The notes under the pieces were generated by a model, which did no database searches, was not told the DNA's origin, and saw only the letters and a list, made by a program, of their open reading frames with translations. Source: a virus. Taken from it: DNA of 52,697 nucleotides. Positions 1 to 8,511 of this stretch are shown here, one piece after another. The translations under genes and the position numbers were made by a program. Position 1 is the stretch's first letter; every line of letters begins with the position of its first letter. The stretch lies in IMG/VR virus record IMGVR_UViG_3300026097_001084, positions 1-52,697 of that record; one strand, written 5' to 3'.

Positions 1-762
1 CATCAAATCTCTATATTGATTGGTTGTTCTGTTTACTCTGAGTAAGTATTTGGTTGATTTTTTTAAATTTTCAATATGCTTTTCAAAAGAGTAGTTAACA
101 TCAATTGTATTAGTAGCTCTTGTAAAAGTTTCATATTCAGTAACATTATCAAATATACATGTTGTTAATGGAGTATCATCCCCATATTGAATACGTTCTT
201 GTTCATATCCCAACATATTACTTGATAAAATAATCATAGAAGTATTTGGTAAACCATAATCTATAATAACATTATCAAACAACTCATAGTAATTTTTTAA
301 ATTACCATCTACATTATTATAATCATTATAATAAAAACTATCCGCCTCAAATCCAAAATATAAAAATAAATAAGCATTACCTAATTTCATTTCAGATAAT
401 AGTTCAGGATAATCTTTAAATAAATTATCAAAAAAGTTATTACGTATTATATTAAATGACCTACTACCTGGATGAAAATCTAATTGAATTATTACCTTTT
501 TATTTAAACTTAATGAAGTTTTTAAATCATAGTTTGGTATGTATATGTTATTATTAATATAATAATCAGTCAATTCCCGATTATGATAGAACTCAGAACT
601 ACCGGATATAGAATAAACATATTGGTTTAGTAAATCATTAAAATATTTAGATGGTCTATTTATGATATGTGAATCATCTCTAGCGGATTCTTTATATTCA
701 TCGGTAATTGTTGTAAATATAAAATTATCAATTAAATATTTTACGGATTCTAAATAATTCAT
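1..762 (-). CDS. Partial glycosyltransferase-like protein (N-terminal 254 codons)
   Basis: An open frame starts with ATG at 762 and runs without a stop to the left window edge, so the C-terminus is missing. The visible 254 residues are rich in Tyr, Asn and Asp. Near the edge comes a stretch K-x-x-x-x-L-L-R-V-N-R followed by N-x-Y-R-D-L. This resembles the 'TLISVRKQSHNRDYLF' stretch in the protein at 13904-14872, where it precedes a fucosyltransferase-like (GT10-type) C-terminal half. I therefore infer a related nucleotide-sugar glycosyltransferase whose donor-binding half lies outside the window. It starts 4 bases after the stop of the gene at 767-1660 and belongs to the glycan cluster. Existence of the gene is secure; function is tentative. 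Confidence 0.6.
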   Translation of the reverse strand, partial: MNYLESVKYLIDNFIFTTITDEYKESARDDSHIINRPSKYFNDLLNQYVYSISGSSEFYHNRELTDYYINNNIYIPNYDLKTSLSLNKKVIIQLDFHPGSRSFNIIRNNFFDNLFKDYPELLSEMKLGNAYLFLYFGFEADSFYYNDYNNVDGNLKNYYELFDNVIIDYGLPNTSMIILSSNMLGYEQERIQYGDDTPLTTCIFDNVTEYETFTRATNTIDVNYSFEKHIENLKKSTKYLLRVNRTTNQYRDLM

Positions 763-766
763 ATTA

Positions 767-1660
767 TTATATCTTTTCTAATTCTTTACCAAAGTTTGAT
801 TCGGCTATTTGTTGGAAATGTTCTTTTCTATCAAAAACTGACATATTGTTTAAATAGTGGGCGTTGTTTCTGTATTTGTAATTTTCACAAATAACTACAT
901 TTTTCATTTTGAATTGTTGAACTTTGATATCAGTAGTTTGAGTTAGTTTTTCACTTGCCCACATTAAAAAGGTATCATCATATCCATAATGTCCAAATGA
1001 TTCAGGTATACCAACTCGTTTGAGTAAGGGTTTACTGATACAAGTAAACATACCTCCTAAGAATTTATACCGAGGTTGTCTTTCTAATGTATTTTTTACT
1101 TCTACTATTTCTACCTCACCATAAATACCACTATCCACATAAGGATTACAGATACTTTGATAATTGAGTTTTTTATCTTTAAAGTTTTCATTTACTAAAT
1201 TATCCCAACTTTCATCCCACATTCTTACCATTTCAGGAGTTACGATGTGATATGGTGTAAATTCACTTGCCTGTTTTAGGGATTGTTCTAAATAAAATAA
1301 AGTTTTCTCTGGAAAAACTATATGAGTATTTAACCAAATAAAATGAGATGCGGATTTGAAATGAGTTTCAAAACTATCTCTACGATGCGAAACCTCACCT
1401 AAAATATCGGTTGAGGTTCTCATATACTTTACACACCAATCTGCGTGTGCTGATAGTTTTAGAAGTTTTTCTTCAAAGTATGGTTTGGGTATAGATGATT
1501 TTTTCCAATTGACCATATTTTCAGATAAACATAGAGTTATATCCAAAACAAGTTCAACATCATCTGATAAGTGATATGAAGATAATCGAAGTTGATGAAG
1601 TAGGATTTCCAATTCATCAATTTCATGCGGTAAAGTGAAGATTGAAACCACTATTCTCAT
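767..1660 (-). CDS. GT-A-fold glycosyltransferase-like protein with degenerate DXD
   Basis: A 297-residue protein, paralogous along its whole length to the next gene upstream (1662-2552). The pair share the N-terminal MPHE/LPHE-(I/L)-D-(E/D)-L-E element, a central 'HFIWL' strand and the late 'YDDTFLMW'/'PDDTFLMW' motif followed by E-K-L. This layout fits a GT-A nucleotide-sugar transferase. Where the paralogue has Asp-Thr-Asp (the metal-binding DXD), this copy reads Asn-Thr-His (residues 111-113), so the usual Mn2+ ligands are lost. It may be inactive, metal-independent, or a binding partner of its sister. It starts with ATG one base after the sister gene's stop, so translation is probably coupled. 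The substrate cannot be read from the sequence. Confidence 0.65.
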   Translation of the reverse strand: MRIVVSIFTLPHEIDELEILLHQLRLSSYHLSDDVELVLDITLCLSENMVNWKKSSIPKPYFEEKLLKLSAHADWCVKYMRTSTDILGEVSHRRDSFETHFKSASHFIWLNTHIVFPEKTLFYLEQSLKQASEFTPYHIVTPEMVRMWDESWDNLVNENFKDKKLNYQSICNPYVDSGIYGEVEIVEVKNTLERQPRYKFLGGMFTCISKPLLKRVGIPESFGHYGYDDTFLMWASEKLTQTTDIKVQQFKMKNVVICENYKYRNNAHYLNNMSVFDRKEHFQQIAESNFGKELEKI

Positions 1661-1661
1661 A

Positions 1662-2552
1662 TTATAATTTATCTATTTCGGAGTTGAATGCACTATGTGC
1701 TATTTGTAAAAATTCATCTTTACGATTTATTCGTTTAATTAATAAATCATATTCACTTTGATTTCTGTAATAGAAGTTTTCACAAACTACATAATTTTTT
1801 AATTTAAACTGATAGATATCCTCACCTCTTCTTTTTAACTTTTCCATTCCCCACATTAAGAAGGTATCATCGGGTCCATATGCCCCCATTGATTCTGGTA
1901 AAGGAATACTATCTAATAAGTATTTTGAAACTACCACTAACCAACCTGCTCCGAACTTAAATTGTGGTTGGCCATAAACATTGTTAGATACACTTTCGAT
2001 TGAAACATCTCCCTTAACACCACTTTCGGTGAATGGATTACATGTTTTACAATAATCTAATTCGTTATCTAAGTAATTTTCATTTACTACACAATCCCAA
2101 GTGGTATCCCAATACTTAACCACTTCAGGTGTGATGATATACTTTTGGATATTGTTAGATTCAATTGTATTGATTCCATTTTCCAAATAAGCTAGTCCCA
2201 TTTCATCAAATACAATATCAGTATCTAACCAAATGAAATGAGTTGCATGAGTAAATTCTTTATGGGTTATTCTCTTTGCTTGTAACGCACCCATGATATC
2301 TTCTCTGATTTGAAAAGTAGAATTACTTGCCCAATCTGTAAGTTTTTTGAGTTTATTAAATTTGTGAATGAAAAATTCTTTATCTATCAATGATTCTTCC
2401 CAATTGATAAGATAGTCTGAAATAGACATTGAGATAGAAAATTCATAATTCTCTCCTTTGATGTATTTAGAAGAACGATTTAATTCAATCAGAACTCTTT
2501 CTAAATCATCCAATTCGTGAGGCATTACGAATGATGTTATAACTATTTTCAT
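1662..2552 (-). CDS. GT-A-fold glycosyltransferase
   Basis: A 296-residue protein of the GT-A type. The strand 'WLDTDIVF' (DXD at residues 110-112) is the expected nucleotide-sugar/metal site, and 'GPDDTFLMW' near residue 240 supplies a second acidic pair typical of the acceptor/catalytic side. A full-length paralogue follows (767-1660) with the DXD lost. There is no signal peptide or membrane segment, so the enzyme is cytoplasmic. It overlaps the upstream gene by one base (TAATG type). In context it belongs to a set of about ten glycosyltransferases that probably builds or decorates a glycan on the virion, the host surface or the phage DNA. The target is unknown. Confidence 0.7.
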   Translation of the reverse strand: MKIVITSFVMPHELDDLERVLIELNRSSKYIKGENYEFSISMSISDYLINWEESLIDKEFFIHKFNKLKKLTDWASNSTFQIREDIMGALQAKRITHKEFTHATHFIWLDTDIVFDEMGLAYLENGINTIESNNIQKYIITPEVVKYWDTTWDCVVNENYLDNELDYCKTCNPFTESGVKGDVSIESVSNNVYGQPQFKFGAGWLVVVSKYLLDSIPLPESMGAYGPDDTFLMWGMEKLKRRGEDIYQFKLKNYVVCENFYYRNQSEYDLLIKRINRKDEFLQIAHSAFNSEIDKL

Positions 2553-3325
2553 TAATATTGGTTTGTGATTACTTCATTTAAAGATGGAATTCTATCATAC
2601 TGGTGAACTAATACATAAGGAGTATCTCCATTCATTACAATTCCATCTTTAATTTCTACTTCAGCTTTTTCAAATCTTTTTGGATTTTTTATAGAATCAA
2701 CCTGTAAAGCGAAATCTGAGTTTAGTTTTATTTTATCAGATACCAAAGAATTGTTTAATAAAAGGTTTAGTGCTGATTGGTCTGTAAAGTGAGTAGTATC
2801 GCCACCCTGAGATATCAACCAATTTACCATTAGTAAATCTTTCATTGATTGGTATTTACCTGCCATGACACCAACGTTAGCAACTACGTTTGATTTTATT
2901 GAATCCCAAAATATAGGTCCATATCCTTCGTGAATATTTTTCCTTGCCCAAGGTTCATCTTCATTTTTAATATTTTCAGATGCGACTATGATTTCTGATT
3001 GTAGATTTTTACTCAACCAATCTGATGGGTTAGTTTGCCAGACAATATCACGAACATCGGTGGTGATTATATGATTCCATTTACGAGAATCGTTTTCAAG
3101 GAAATACCACATATCAATCAATCTTCTCATATGAGGATGCCCGTGAAGTTCCATACCATAACATTCCCAACCATTTGATTTTAGATAATCAACTGTTTCT
3201 GTTGGTATATTATAACATATCATAACTTTATCACCACTAAAACCAGAATTATTTAAAGATTCAATATAAATTTTTATTTTCTCTGGTAAGTAATTTGCTA
3301 TTGCTGATATTACTAAATCTTTCAT
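2552..3325 (-). CDS. Glycosyltransferase-like protein (nucleotide-diphospho-sugar transferase type)
   Basis: A 257-residue soluble protein. The N-terminus (DLVISAIANY...) and the stretch 'IITTDVRDIVWQTNP' near residue 90 resemble glycosyltransferases in which a 'TDVRD' segment carries the acidic metal-binding residues and marks a strand end. A later 'FTDQSALNLLL' element resembles the 'D-Q-x-x-x-N' block seen in such enzymes. It overlaps both neighbours by 1-4 bases, so it is an operon member. The exact family is uncertain; I see no alternative fold. Confidence 0.6.
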   Translation of the reverse strand: MKDLVISAIANYLPEKIKIYIESLNNSGFSGDKVMICYNIPTETVDYLKSNGWECYGMELHGHPHMRRLIDMWYFLENDSRKWNHIITTDVRDIVWQTNPSDWLSKNLQSEIIVASENIKNEDEPWARKNIHEGYGPIFWDSIKSNVVANVGVMAGKYQSMKDLLMVNWLISQGGDTTHFTDQSALNLLLNNSLVSDKIKLNSDFALQVDSIKNPKRFEKAEVEIKDGIVMNGDTPYVLVHQYDRIPSLNEVITNQY

Positions 3326-3900
3326 CTTTTGAAGAATTTAAAATTAAAATAATTTATTTCTTCTTTGAATAACTCATCTACCTTTTTACGAGTTTCCTCA
3401 TCGTAATATTCACGTGCATTATAAGAAAATGTAGTTTTTTGTGATTTTCTATGAGCCGGTTTTGGAATAATTTTATTTAACTCAACTGGATTTTCAATAT
3501 TCAATTGATTACATACTTCCAAATAATCTTCTTTTATATTTTCAAAGAAACCAATAAAATCTACATCAATTTTACCTTCTTTATTTTTTAAATATATCAT
3601 CTGGTCCATTGGATTATTATCTTGCCATGAGGCAATCCAATCAACATCCCACCCAACATTACACCCACCATGAACCCATTTTCTAAATCCTTTTATTTCG
3701 TGTCCATATTGATGTCTATACCAAGAAACTAAACGAGTGTAGGTATTTCTTACAAATGCAAAAGAATAATCATAATCAATATTTTTTTCTTGAAAATATC
3801 CAAGAGTGTGGTGGCCATTTGGTGTTTTTAAAGCAGTACCAATTGATGTACTACCTGTTTTTGGTATTCTTATGAATAAAACTTTTTGTTTATTTTCCAT
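3322..3900 (-). CDS. Sulfotransferase family protein
   Basis: A 192-residue protein. Residues 10-18, 'RIPKTGSTS', match the 5'-phosphosulfate-binding loop of PAPS-dependent sulfotransferases (IPKTGST). 'FVRNTYTRLVSWY' near residue 50 matches the 3'-phosphate-binding motif (RNPYxRLVSxY). These two motifs in order define the Sulfotransfer_2-type carbohydrate sulfotransferases. The protein is short for the family but retains the core. It has no membrane anchor, unlike eukaryotic relatives, so it acts in the cytoplasm on a soluble or membrane-surface acceptor. It sits among glycosyltransferases, overlapping the upstream GT by 11 bases, so sulfation of a phage-directed glycan is the likely role. 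Confidence 0.8.
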   Translation of the reverse strand: MENKQKVLFIRIPKTGSTSIGTALKTPNGHHTLGYFQEKNIDYDYSFAFVRNTYTRLVSWYRHQYGHEIKGFRKWVHGGCNVGWDVDWIASWQDNNPMDQMIYLKNKEGKIDVDFIGFFENIKEDYLEVCNQLNIENPVELNKIIPKPAHRKSQKTTFSYNAREYYDEETRKKVDELFKEEINYFNFKFFKR

Positions 3901-4630
3901 ATTTTTTCCAATCGTTATGCTTAAACAACCCCTCTCCGTGTGCTACTTTGAAATCTTGTTTAACCCACCACTTACCAATATTACCTTCTAATGCAATACC
4001 ATCACCTGCGAAGTTCTGAACCACATCTAAGTAAAATTGTTTTTTATACATAGTAGGATTATTTGTCCAATTAGCCCAACGTGAGGTGGTTGTAAAATAT
4101 TCTCCTTCTTTTTTAATTTTATCACCAAATTCTACATCAGGTTCTAACCAATGTAATGAATCCAATAAGTGAGGTGAAGTTGCCCCTATTTCTTTATCAA
4201 AATAAGTCAATTCCTCTCCTCTATGTCTGAATGAAAAATGAGGTACACCTGGATTTCTGCGATGTCTGTATCGTACTGCAGATGTTCCATTATTCAATAA
4301 ATCAATACCACTTTGTAACCTTTCTAAAGTAGTTGGTAAATCTTCTATCAAGTTCCAATCATGTTCTAATACTAAAACATTATCAGTTTTTGCATTCTTG
4401 GTTAGTTCAATAAAAGCCTGTCCTATTCCAATATTATTCTTATAAGGTAAATATGGTATATTAAAATGTTTAGCTATTTTTAAATCAGTTTCTGAGAATT
4501 CTTGGAAAAGAATCGTAACATCATTTACATGATGTAGAAAGCTTCTATCAAAATAGGTCTGTAAAGTATCAATTAAAACTTGATTACTTTTCCATGATAA
4601 AATACCAATACTTAGTGGAAGTTTTTCCAT
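3890..4630 (-). CDS. Family 2-like glycosyltransferase
   Basis: A 246-residue protein opening with 'LSIGILSWKS', a typical first strand of GT2-like nucleotide-sugar transferases. It continues with 'NNIGIGQAF' and 'VLVLEHDW' (residues about 85-92), where E-H-D replaces the classical DXD. The middle contains an Arg/His-rich segment (YRHRRNPG) and a Trp-rich C-terminal part (SRWANWTNNP, KWWVKQDF) that may bind the acceptor. Its end overlaps the sulfotransferase start by 11 bases and it begins 2 bases after the epimerase stop. A single-sugar transferase acting in the same glycan pathway is the natural reading. Confidence 0.65.
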   Translation of the reverse strand: MEKLPLSIGILSWKSNQVLIDTLQTYFDRSFLHHVNDVTILFQEFSETDLKIAKHFNIPYLPYKNNIGIGQAFIELTKNAKTDNVLVLEHDWNLIEDLPTTLERLQSGIDLLNNGTSAVRYRHRRNPGVPHFSFRHRGEELTYFDKEIGATSPHLLDSLHWLEPDVEFGDKIKKEGEYFTTTSRWANWTNNPTMYKKQFYLDVVQNFAGDGIALEGNIGKWWVKQDFKVAHGEGLFKHNDWKKYGK

Positions 4631-4632
4631 TT

Positions 4633-5487
4633 TTATAATGAATCAATATATTCTTTTAATCTATCCTGAGGTTTCCAACCTAATCTATTTAAACTATCAT
4701 CATTTTCACGAAGAGTTTTGCGATAGTTTCCTGGCTGGTCTGGTAAATACATTGCATCAGAACCAAACTTTTCTTTAAACATACCATAAACTTCATTTAT
4801 AGAATAATTCACACCAGTACCAAGTTCCCATGCATCTTCATGTGATTCTGAACTCATACCAACCTTATATAGTGCATCTACAATATCATCTATATGAGTA
4901 AAATCTCTTCTTTGTTCACCATCACCAACTATTGTTATAGGTTGATTATCCCTAACCTGTCTCCTCCATATACCAATTACTGCAGCCCAATCACCATCTA
5001 CGATTTCATGTGGCCCATATACATTATAAAAACGAGTTATCTCAACATCCAAATTATAAACTTTTCTATATAATTTAAATATTTCCTCACCCATATGTTT
5101 AAATGCTGCATAAGGGGATTTCATCGGGTCATGCCATCTTGAGGATGAACCGGCATAGATTACTTTTACATTACCATGCCTTGCAAATTCAGCAACTGCT
5201 CTACTTCCTATTGTATTTACTCTAAAAGTTTCAGTTGGGTCATCAAAAGATGGTTGAATACGAGATAGGGCAGCTAGATGATAAACTATATCAAATGATT
5301 CACCTTTAATATATTCAATCTGCTCTATATCACCTGTGATATAATTACACCCCTCTTGTTCATTTTCTTTTAAACCACTATCGTAGTTATCCAATGAATG
5401 AACTTCATGTCCTTCTGATAATAATCGTTTGATTAAATTGGTACCAATAAATCCAGCTCCGCCAGTTACTAATATCTTTTTACTCAT
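4633..5487 (-). CDS. NAD-dependent sugar epimerase/dehydratase (extended SDR)
   Basis: A 284-residue extended short-chain dehydrogenase of the UDP-glucose 4-epimerase type. The N-terminal Rossmann motif 'GGAGFIGTNL' binds NAD. 'YHLAALSR' follows at about residue 70. The catalytic region has Ser-Ser ('YAGSSSRWHD') and the Tyr-x3-Lys pair in 'SPYAAFK'. 'RFYNVYGPHE' is the usual substrate-binding stretch and 'RRDFTHIDDIV' the usual C-terminal hallmark. It should interconvert or dehydrate an activated sugar in the cytoplasm and so supply a donor for the surrounding glycosyltransferases. The exact sugar cannot be decided. It overlaps the upstream gene by 8 bases. Confidence 0.88.
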   Translation of the reverse strand: MSKKILVTGGAGFIGTNLIKRLLSEGHEVHSLDNYDSGLKENEQEGCNYITGDIEQIEYIKGESFDIVYHLAALSRIQPSFDDPTETFRVNTIGSRAVAEFARHGNVKVIYAGSSSRWHDPMKSPYAAFKHMGEEIFKLYRKVYNLDVEITRFYNVYGPHEIVDGDWAAVIGIWRRQVRDNQPITIVGDGEQRRDFTHIDDIVDALYKVGMSSESHEDAWELGTGVNYSINEVYGMFKEKFGSDAMYLPDQPGNYRKTLRENDDSLNRLGWKPQDRLKEYIDSL

Positions 5488-6367
5488 GTGAATTCCACTT
5501 ATTAAATTTCTCTATTATAAATTCTACTCTTTGTTTTTGGGTATGATTTTCTAAAACTTTATTATAACCATTCTGAGCAATTCGTTCTCGTTCTTCTGAG
5601 TTTTCTTGGTAATAATTTAGTTTGTTTATACAATCTACGATATCATCATAAAAGATAATATCTTCACCTTCAATAAATAGTTCGTGTAATTTTTTTGATT
5701 CTTTTAATCTATCACATAATACCAACTTTTTACAAGCCATCCCTTCGAAGATTCTGCGAGTAACTTCTCCCCAACGTGAATTTTGAATTACCATTAATCC
5801 TTTGTTCAAAAATTCAGTATGTTCTTTAGGACCTAAACCATTTTTATTTCCAATCGTACCATTACCATGGTCAGTTAGTGTATTTAGAAATTGTGAATTT
5901 CCATAACCACGAGTAGTTACTCCTACAAACTCTGGTTGTATATCCAATGGAACCTGAACTTTAGTATCTGCGAAGTGTGTCCACCAATATGCATCTCTAC
6001 CACGTTTTTTATATTCTTCAGTTGAATCCGAATCAGGTGAAAGTGTAATATGAAATCGTTCTGATTTTGGAAAGTTTCTTTCGAAGTTCTGTGGGTCATC
6101 TCCACTTTCTTGTACCCAAAATGCATCCACTAAATTCTTATCTAAAAGAGGTGAATCAAACCTACCCCAGTCAAGATATATAACAATATCGGTTTGTGGT
6201 TTAGAGTATATCCATTCTTGTAAATCTCTACCATGGTATTGATTTTTTCTATTAGAACCAATAGAAACGATATCAACTTCCCAACCTAATTCCTTGAACT
6301 CATTTACAAGGGCAAGAGGAGTAGACCATTCTTCGTTTTCGTATGCATAGATAAAGGTTACTTTCAT
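5480..6367 (-). CDS. GT-B glycosyltransferase (CgeB/Glyco_trans_1_2-like)
   Basis: A 295-residue protein when started at ATG 6367. That start overlaps the upstream gene's TGA in the ATGA arrangement and leaves the first strand 'MKVTFIYAYENEEW' at the N-terminus; an in-frame start 30 bases further up would add ten residues of non-family sequence. The N-terminal half has an 'IVIYLDWGRFD' strand. The C-terminal half has 'NSRWGEVTRRIFEGMACKK' plus 'VLCDRL', the nucleotide-sugar-binding signature of GT4-like/CgeB-type enzymes (E-x7-E spacing relaxed). It is cytoplasmic and shorter than usual GT4 enzymes. Operon member within the glycan cluster. Confidence 0.7.
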   Translation of the reverse strand: MKVTFIYAYENEEWSTPLALVNEFKELGWEVDIVSIGSNRKNQYHGRDLQEWIYSKPQTDIVIYLDWGRFDSPLLDKNLVDAFWVQESGDDPQNFERNFPKSERFHITLSPDSDSTEEYKKRGRDAYWWTHFADTKVQVPLDIQPEFVGVTTRGYGNSQFLNTLTDHGNGTIGNKNGLGPKEHTEFLNKGLMVIQNSRWGEVTRRIFEGMACKKLVLCDRLKESKKLHELFIEGEDIIFYDDIVDCINKLNYYQENSEERERIAQNGYNKVLENHTQKQRVEFIIEKFNKWNSHE

Positions 6368-7179
6368 GATACTGCTCTTCCTTTCATTTCTTCCCAATCT
6401 CTATTAGTACGAACTTGAGTATTTGTTTGTTCTGCTGCACTTAGAACATTATCTATAACATTTAAGTTTTCTGCTAGGTGAATCAATGCGGCTAAATCTT
6501 TAGGGAAACAATGACCACCAAACCCAAAATCACCATCATGACCTGGTACATTCCAATGTGATTTTCCTAATCGTTCATCGTAAGTTGCATACTCAACTAC
6601 TTTATCGTAATCAACATTTAATCCTTCGCAAATTTGATATATCTCATTTGCAAATGATACCTTTACCGAAAGGAATGTATTGGTTAGATACTTCACCATC
6701 TCTGCATGAGTTGAATCGGTTTTGATGATATGTGCTTTTGGGAATACCTTAGAGAACACCCCTTTTAATTCAGTTGTTGTTGGTCTTGGTCCTCCCAAGA
6801 TAATACGAGATTGATTCTCATAATCTTTAACCGCATTTCTTTCAGTTAAAAATTCAGGGTTAAATACAATGTTTGTTTTGTATTCATCATTCCATCCTTG
6901 GGTAGTACCCGGTACAATAGTTGACTTAACCACAATACCTTTTGCTTTTCCAATATCATCTATTTGTTTGATTACATCTTCTACAATATCAGTATTACAA
7001 CTACCATCTTCGTTCATTGGAGTTGGTAAACAAGTGAATACATAATCACACTTAGCTACCTTATCGAATGTTGAGTTGCATTTAGTTTCATCTAAATCAT
7101 ATGTGAGTACCTGATAAAATTCTTTGAATTTCTGATACACTGCGTTTCCTACAAAACCTTGCCCTATTATTCCTATCAT
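6364..7179 (-). CDS. UDP-glucose/GDP-mannose dehydrogenase family protein, short form
   Basis: A 271-residue NAD-dependent sugar dehydrogenase. 'IGIIGQGFVGNAV' is the Rossmann nucleotide loop and 'CLPTPMNEDG' the second hallmark. 'STIVPGTT', 'NPEFLTERNA' and 'KYLTNTFLSVKVSFANE' form the central dehydrogenase signature with the conserved Lys and Asn. 'FGFGGHCFPKD' carries the catalytic cysteine. Typical family members are about 390-440 residues; this one stops just after the catalytic Cys region and lacks the C-terminal UDP-binding domain. It may make a sugar acid such as a uronate. It overlaps the next gene's start and abuts the small membrane protein gene at 7179, consistent with one operon. 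Confidence 0.85.
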   Translation of the reverse strand: MIGIIGQGFVGNAVYQKFKEFYQVLTYDLDETKCNSTFDKVAKCDYVFTCLPTPMNEDGSCNTDIVEDVIKQIDDIGKAKGIVVKSTIVPGTTQGWNDEYKTNIVFNPEFLTERNAVKDYENQSRIILGGPRPTTTELKGVFSKVFPKAHIIKTDSTHAEMVKYLTNTFLSVKVSFANEIYQICEGLNVDYDKVVEYATYDERLGKSHWNVPGHDGDFGFGGHCFPKDLAALIHLAENLNVIDNVLSAAEQTNTQVRTNRDWEEMKGRAVS

Positions 7180-7385
7180 TATTTAATTTCTTTTCCGTAA
7201 TTTATATTATTCCATAATCTCTCAAATCCATAAAAAAATACCAATCCACTTACATTCATTATAATCGCATTCCAAAAATTAGAATCCACTAAACTCAAAG
7301 ATAATATAGTCCAAGAGTTTGTAACCGCAACTAATCTCCATGAGATAGTTTTAAATAAAGTTCTTTTTTTGGTTTCCTTAAACAT
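7179..7385 (-). CDS. DUF2061-like small membrane protein
   Basis: A 68-residue protein when started at ATG 7385, which overlaps the upstream stop by one base (TAATG) and leaves the family-typical opening 'KKRTLFKTISWRLVAV'. An upstream in-frame ATG would add 23 residues that lie inside the previous gene. Two hydrophobic segments (about 15-35 and 38-58) make it a likely two-helix inner-membrane protein. The pattern K-T-x-S-W-R-x-x-A, then T-x-x-x-T, then a C-terminal 'FFYGFERLWN' is that of DUF2061. The family has no established function. It sits between a GT2 and a sugar dehydrogenase, so a role at the membrane step of glycan handling is possible. Confidence 0.75.
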   Translation of the reverse strand: MFKETKKRTLFKTISWRLVAVTNSWTILSLSLVDSNFWNAIIMNVSGLVFFYGFERLWNNINYGKEIK

Positions 7386-8008
7386 TATATTGTTTCGTAA
7401 AATTTGTTTTGTTTTTCTTGTCTTTGGATTTCCTTTGGGTGATATAAAGACCATTCTTCTTCTGAAGGAAAGTTTGAAAATGTATCATAACCAGTTAGAG
7501 TTTCATGTACTTTATTTTTCCACTCCACCGCTTCGGTTCTACGATATATTCTTAATTGATAATCTGGAAAGTTTACCCAACCCTTTTCATTTACATTCCA
7601 TCTCCATTTTTGAATATGTTCTTCAGTTAATCCATCAACTGTATTTACTCTTGGTACGAATACTACATCGACTGGATTATCTTCCAATACTTGAGGTAAC
7701 CAATTTACCAAATTTTCGTGTGGTAGTTCATCTGCATCAATTTGGAATACATAATCTTTGGTACAATGATTCTTTAGGTTGTTTTTAAATGTACCAAAAT
7801 CCTTATTGAGTGGAAACCCTACTATGGTGTAAGAATGCATCTTAGACATGATATCTAAGTATTCCATAACTTCTTGAGTAACAGATGTTTCATCATATTG
7901 AACTACGATTTCATCATCTTCTCTAATATTATTTTGTAAAAAATTGAGAAGTTTAGTTAACTCCTCAATCTCATTACATACGGTTATTGCGTAACTAATC
8001 GTTTTCAT
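7385..8008 (-). CDS. Family 2 glycosyltransferase
   Basis: A 207-residue GT2-type enzyme. The first strand is 'ISYAITVCNE', the nucleotide-binding Asp/Glu lies in 'DEIVVQYDE', and the metal-binding motif is 'FQIDADELPHE' near residue 92. 'LRIYRRTEAVEWKNKVHE' near residue 155 is the C-terminal acceptor block often found in LPS-type glycosyltransferases of the WaaE/KdtX kind. No membrane helix is seen. It overlaps the upstream gene by 14 bases. It probably transfers one sugar onto a lipid-linked or LPS-like acceptor. Confidence 0.8.
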   Translation of the reverse strand: MKTISYAITVCNEIEELTKLLNFLQNNIREDDEIVVQYDETSVTQEVMEYLDIMSKMHSYTIVGFPLNKDFGTFKNNLKNHCTKDYVFQIDADELPHENLVNWLPQVLEDNPVDVVFVPRVNTVDGLTEEHIQKWRWNVNEKGWVNFPDYQLRIYRRTEAVEWKNKVHETLTGYDTFSNFPSEEEWSLYHPKEIQRQEKQNKFYETI

Positions 8009-8510
8009 CTACTTCTTGTTCTATATCTGCTTGTCTTGTTGATGCGGTTGAACCTTCTTTAAATAATTCTTGTAAGAAATCTTGTTCAAAACGAATTTCA
8101 TATACATTCTGAATATTATTTAAAAAGTAAGTTCTGTAATTTCCAAGTGCTTTGGAATATATTTTAGAATTGTTTTTTACATAGGTTTCAAATAAACTTT
8201 TTCCATCTACCGAAAACTTTTTTAGAAATAACCATAACATCTGGTCTGAACCTAATGGTATTCTTTTATCTCTTAGTTTGTTAATAAAGTTGGTAAAATC
8301 AACCGGTCTAATATCATTGAGTTTCAAAGCATGCACCTTCCCATCAACGATACCAATTACAAAAATGTATCTTGCATCTTCACCACTTTTAGTAATAGGA
8401 TTACCACCTTTGTAGGTGGTAATTCTATATATGTTTCTTGGTTTGATTAGAGATTTTGCAATTCTTTTCTCTGGTTTTAAAAATTGTTTATATTGTCTTG
8501 TAAATGCCAT
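7995..8510 (-). CDS. Hypothetical protein, 171 aa
   Basis: I do not recognise this 171-residue protein. It begins with a basic segment rich in Lys/Arg, has a predicted beta-rich middle ('YIFVIGIVDGKVHALKLNDI'), then a helical part, and ends in an acidic tail (E-Q-E-V-D-E-N-D). The stretch 'NIYRITTYKGG' near residue 26 and 'YFLNNIQNVYEIRFEQDFL' near 128 look like an ordered core. There are no Cys clusters or P-loops. It lies between a GT2 and a GT4 gene with a 14-base overlap on one side and one base on the other, so it is co-translated with the glycan genes, but could be structural. Confidence 0.55.
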   Translation of the reverse strand: MAFTRQYKQFLKPEKRIAKSLIKPRNIYRITTYKGGNPITKSGEDARYIFVIGIVDGKVHALKLNDIRPVDFTNFINKLRDKRIPLGSDQMLWLFLKKFSVDGKSLFETYVKNNSKIYSKALGNYRTYFLNNIQNVYEIRFEQDFLQELFKEGSTASTRQADIEQEVDEND

Positions 8511-8511
8511 T

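Noticed and set aside
5480-6397. Upstream start at 6397 for the GT-B gene
   Set aside because: It adds ten residues inside the dehydrogenase gene. ATG 6367 gives the ATGA overlap and a family-like N-terminus.
7179-7454. Upstream start at 7454 for the DUF2061-like gene
   Set aside because: It would overlap the GT2 gene by 70 bases. ATG 7385 gives the TAATG junction and the expected family opening.
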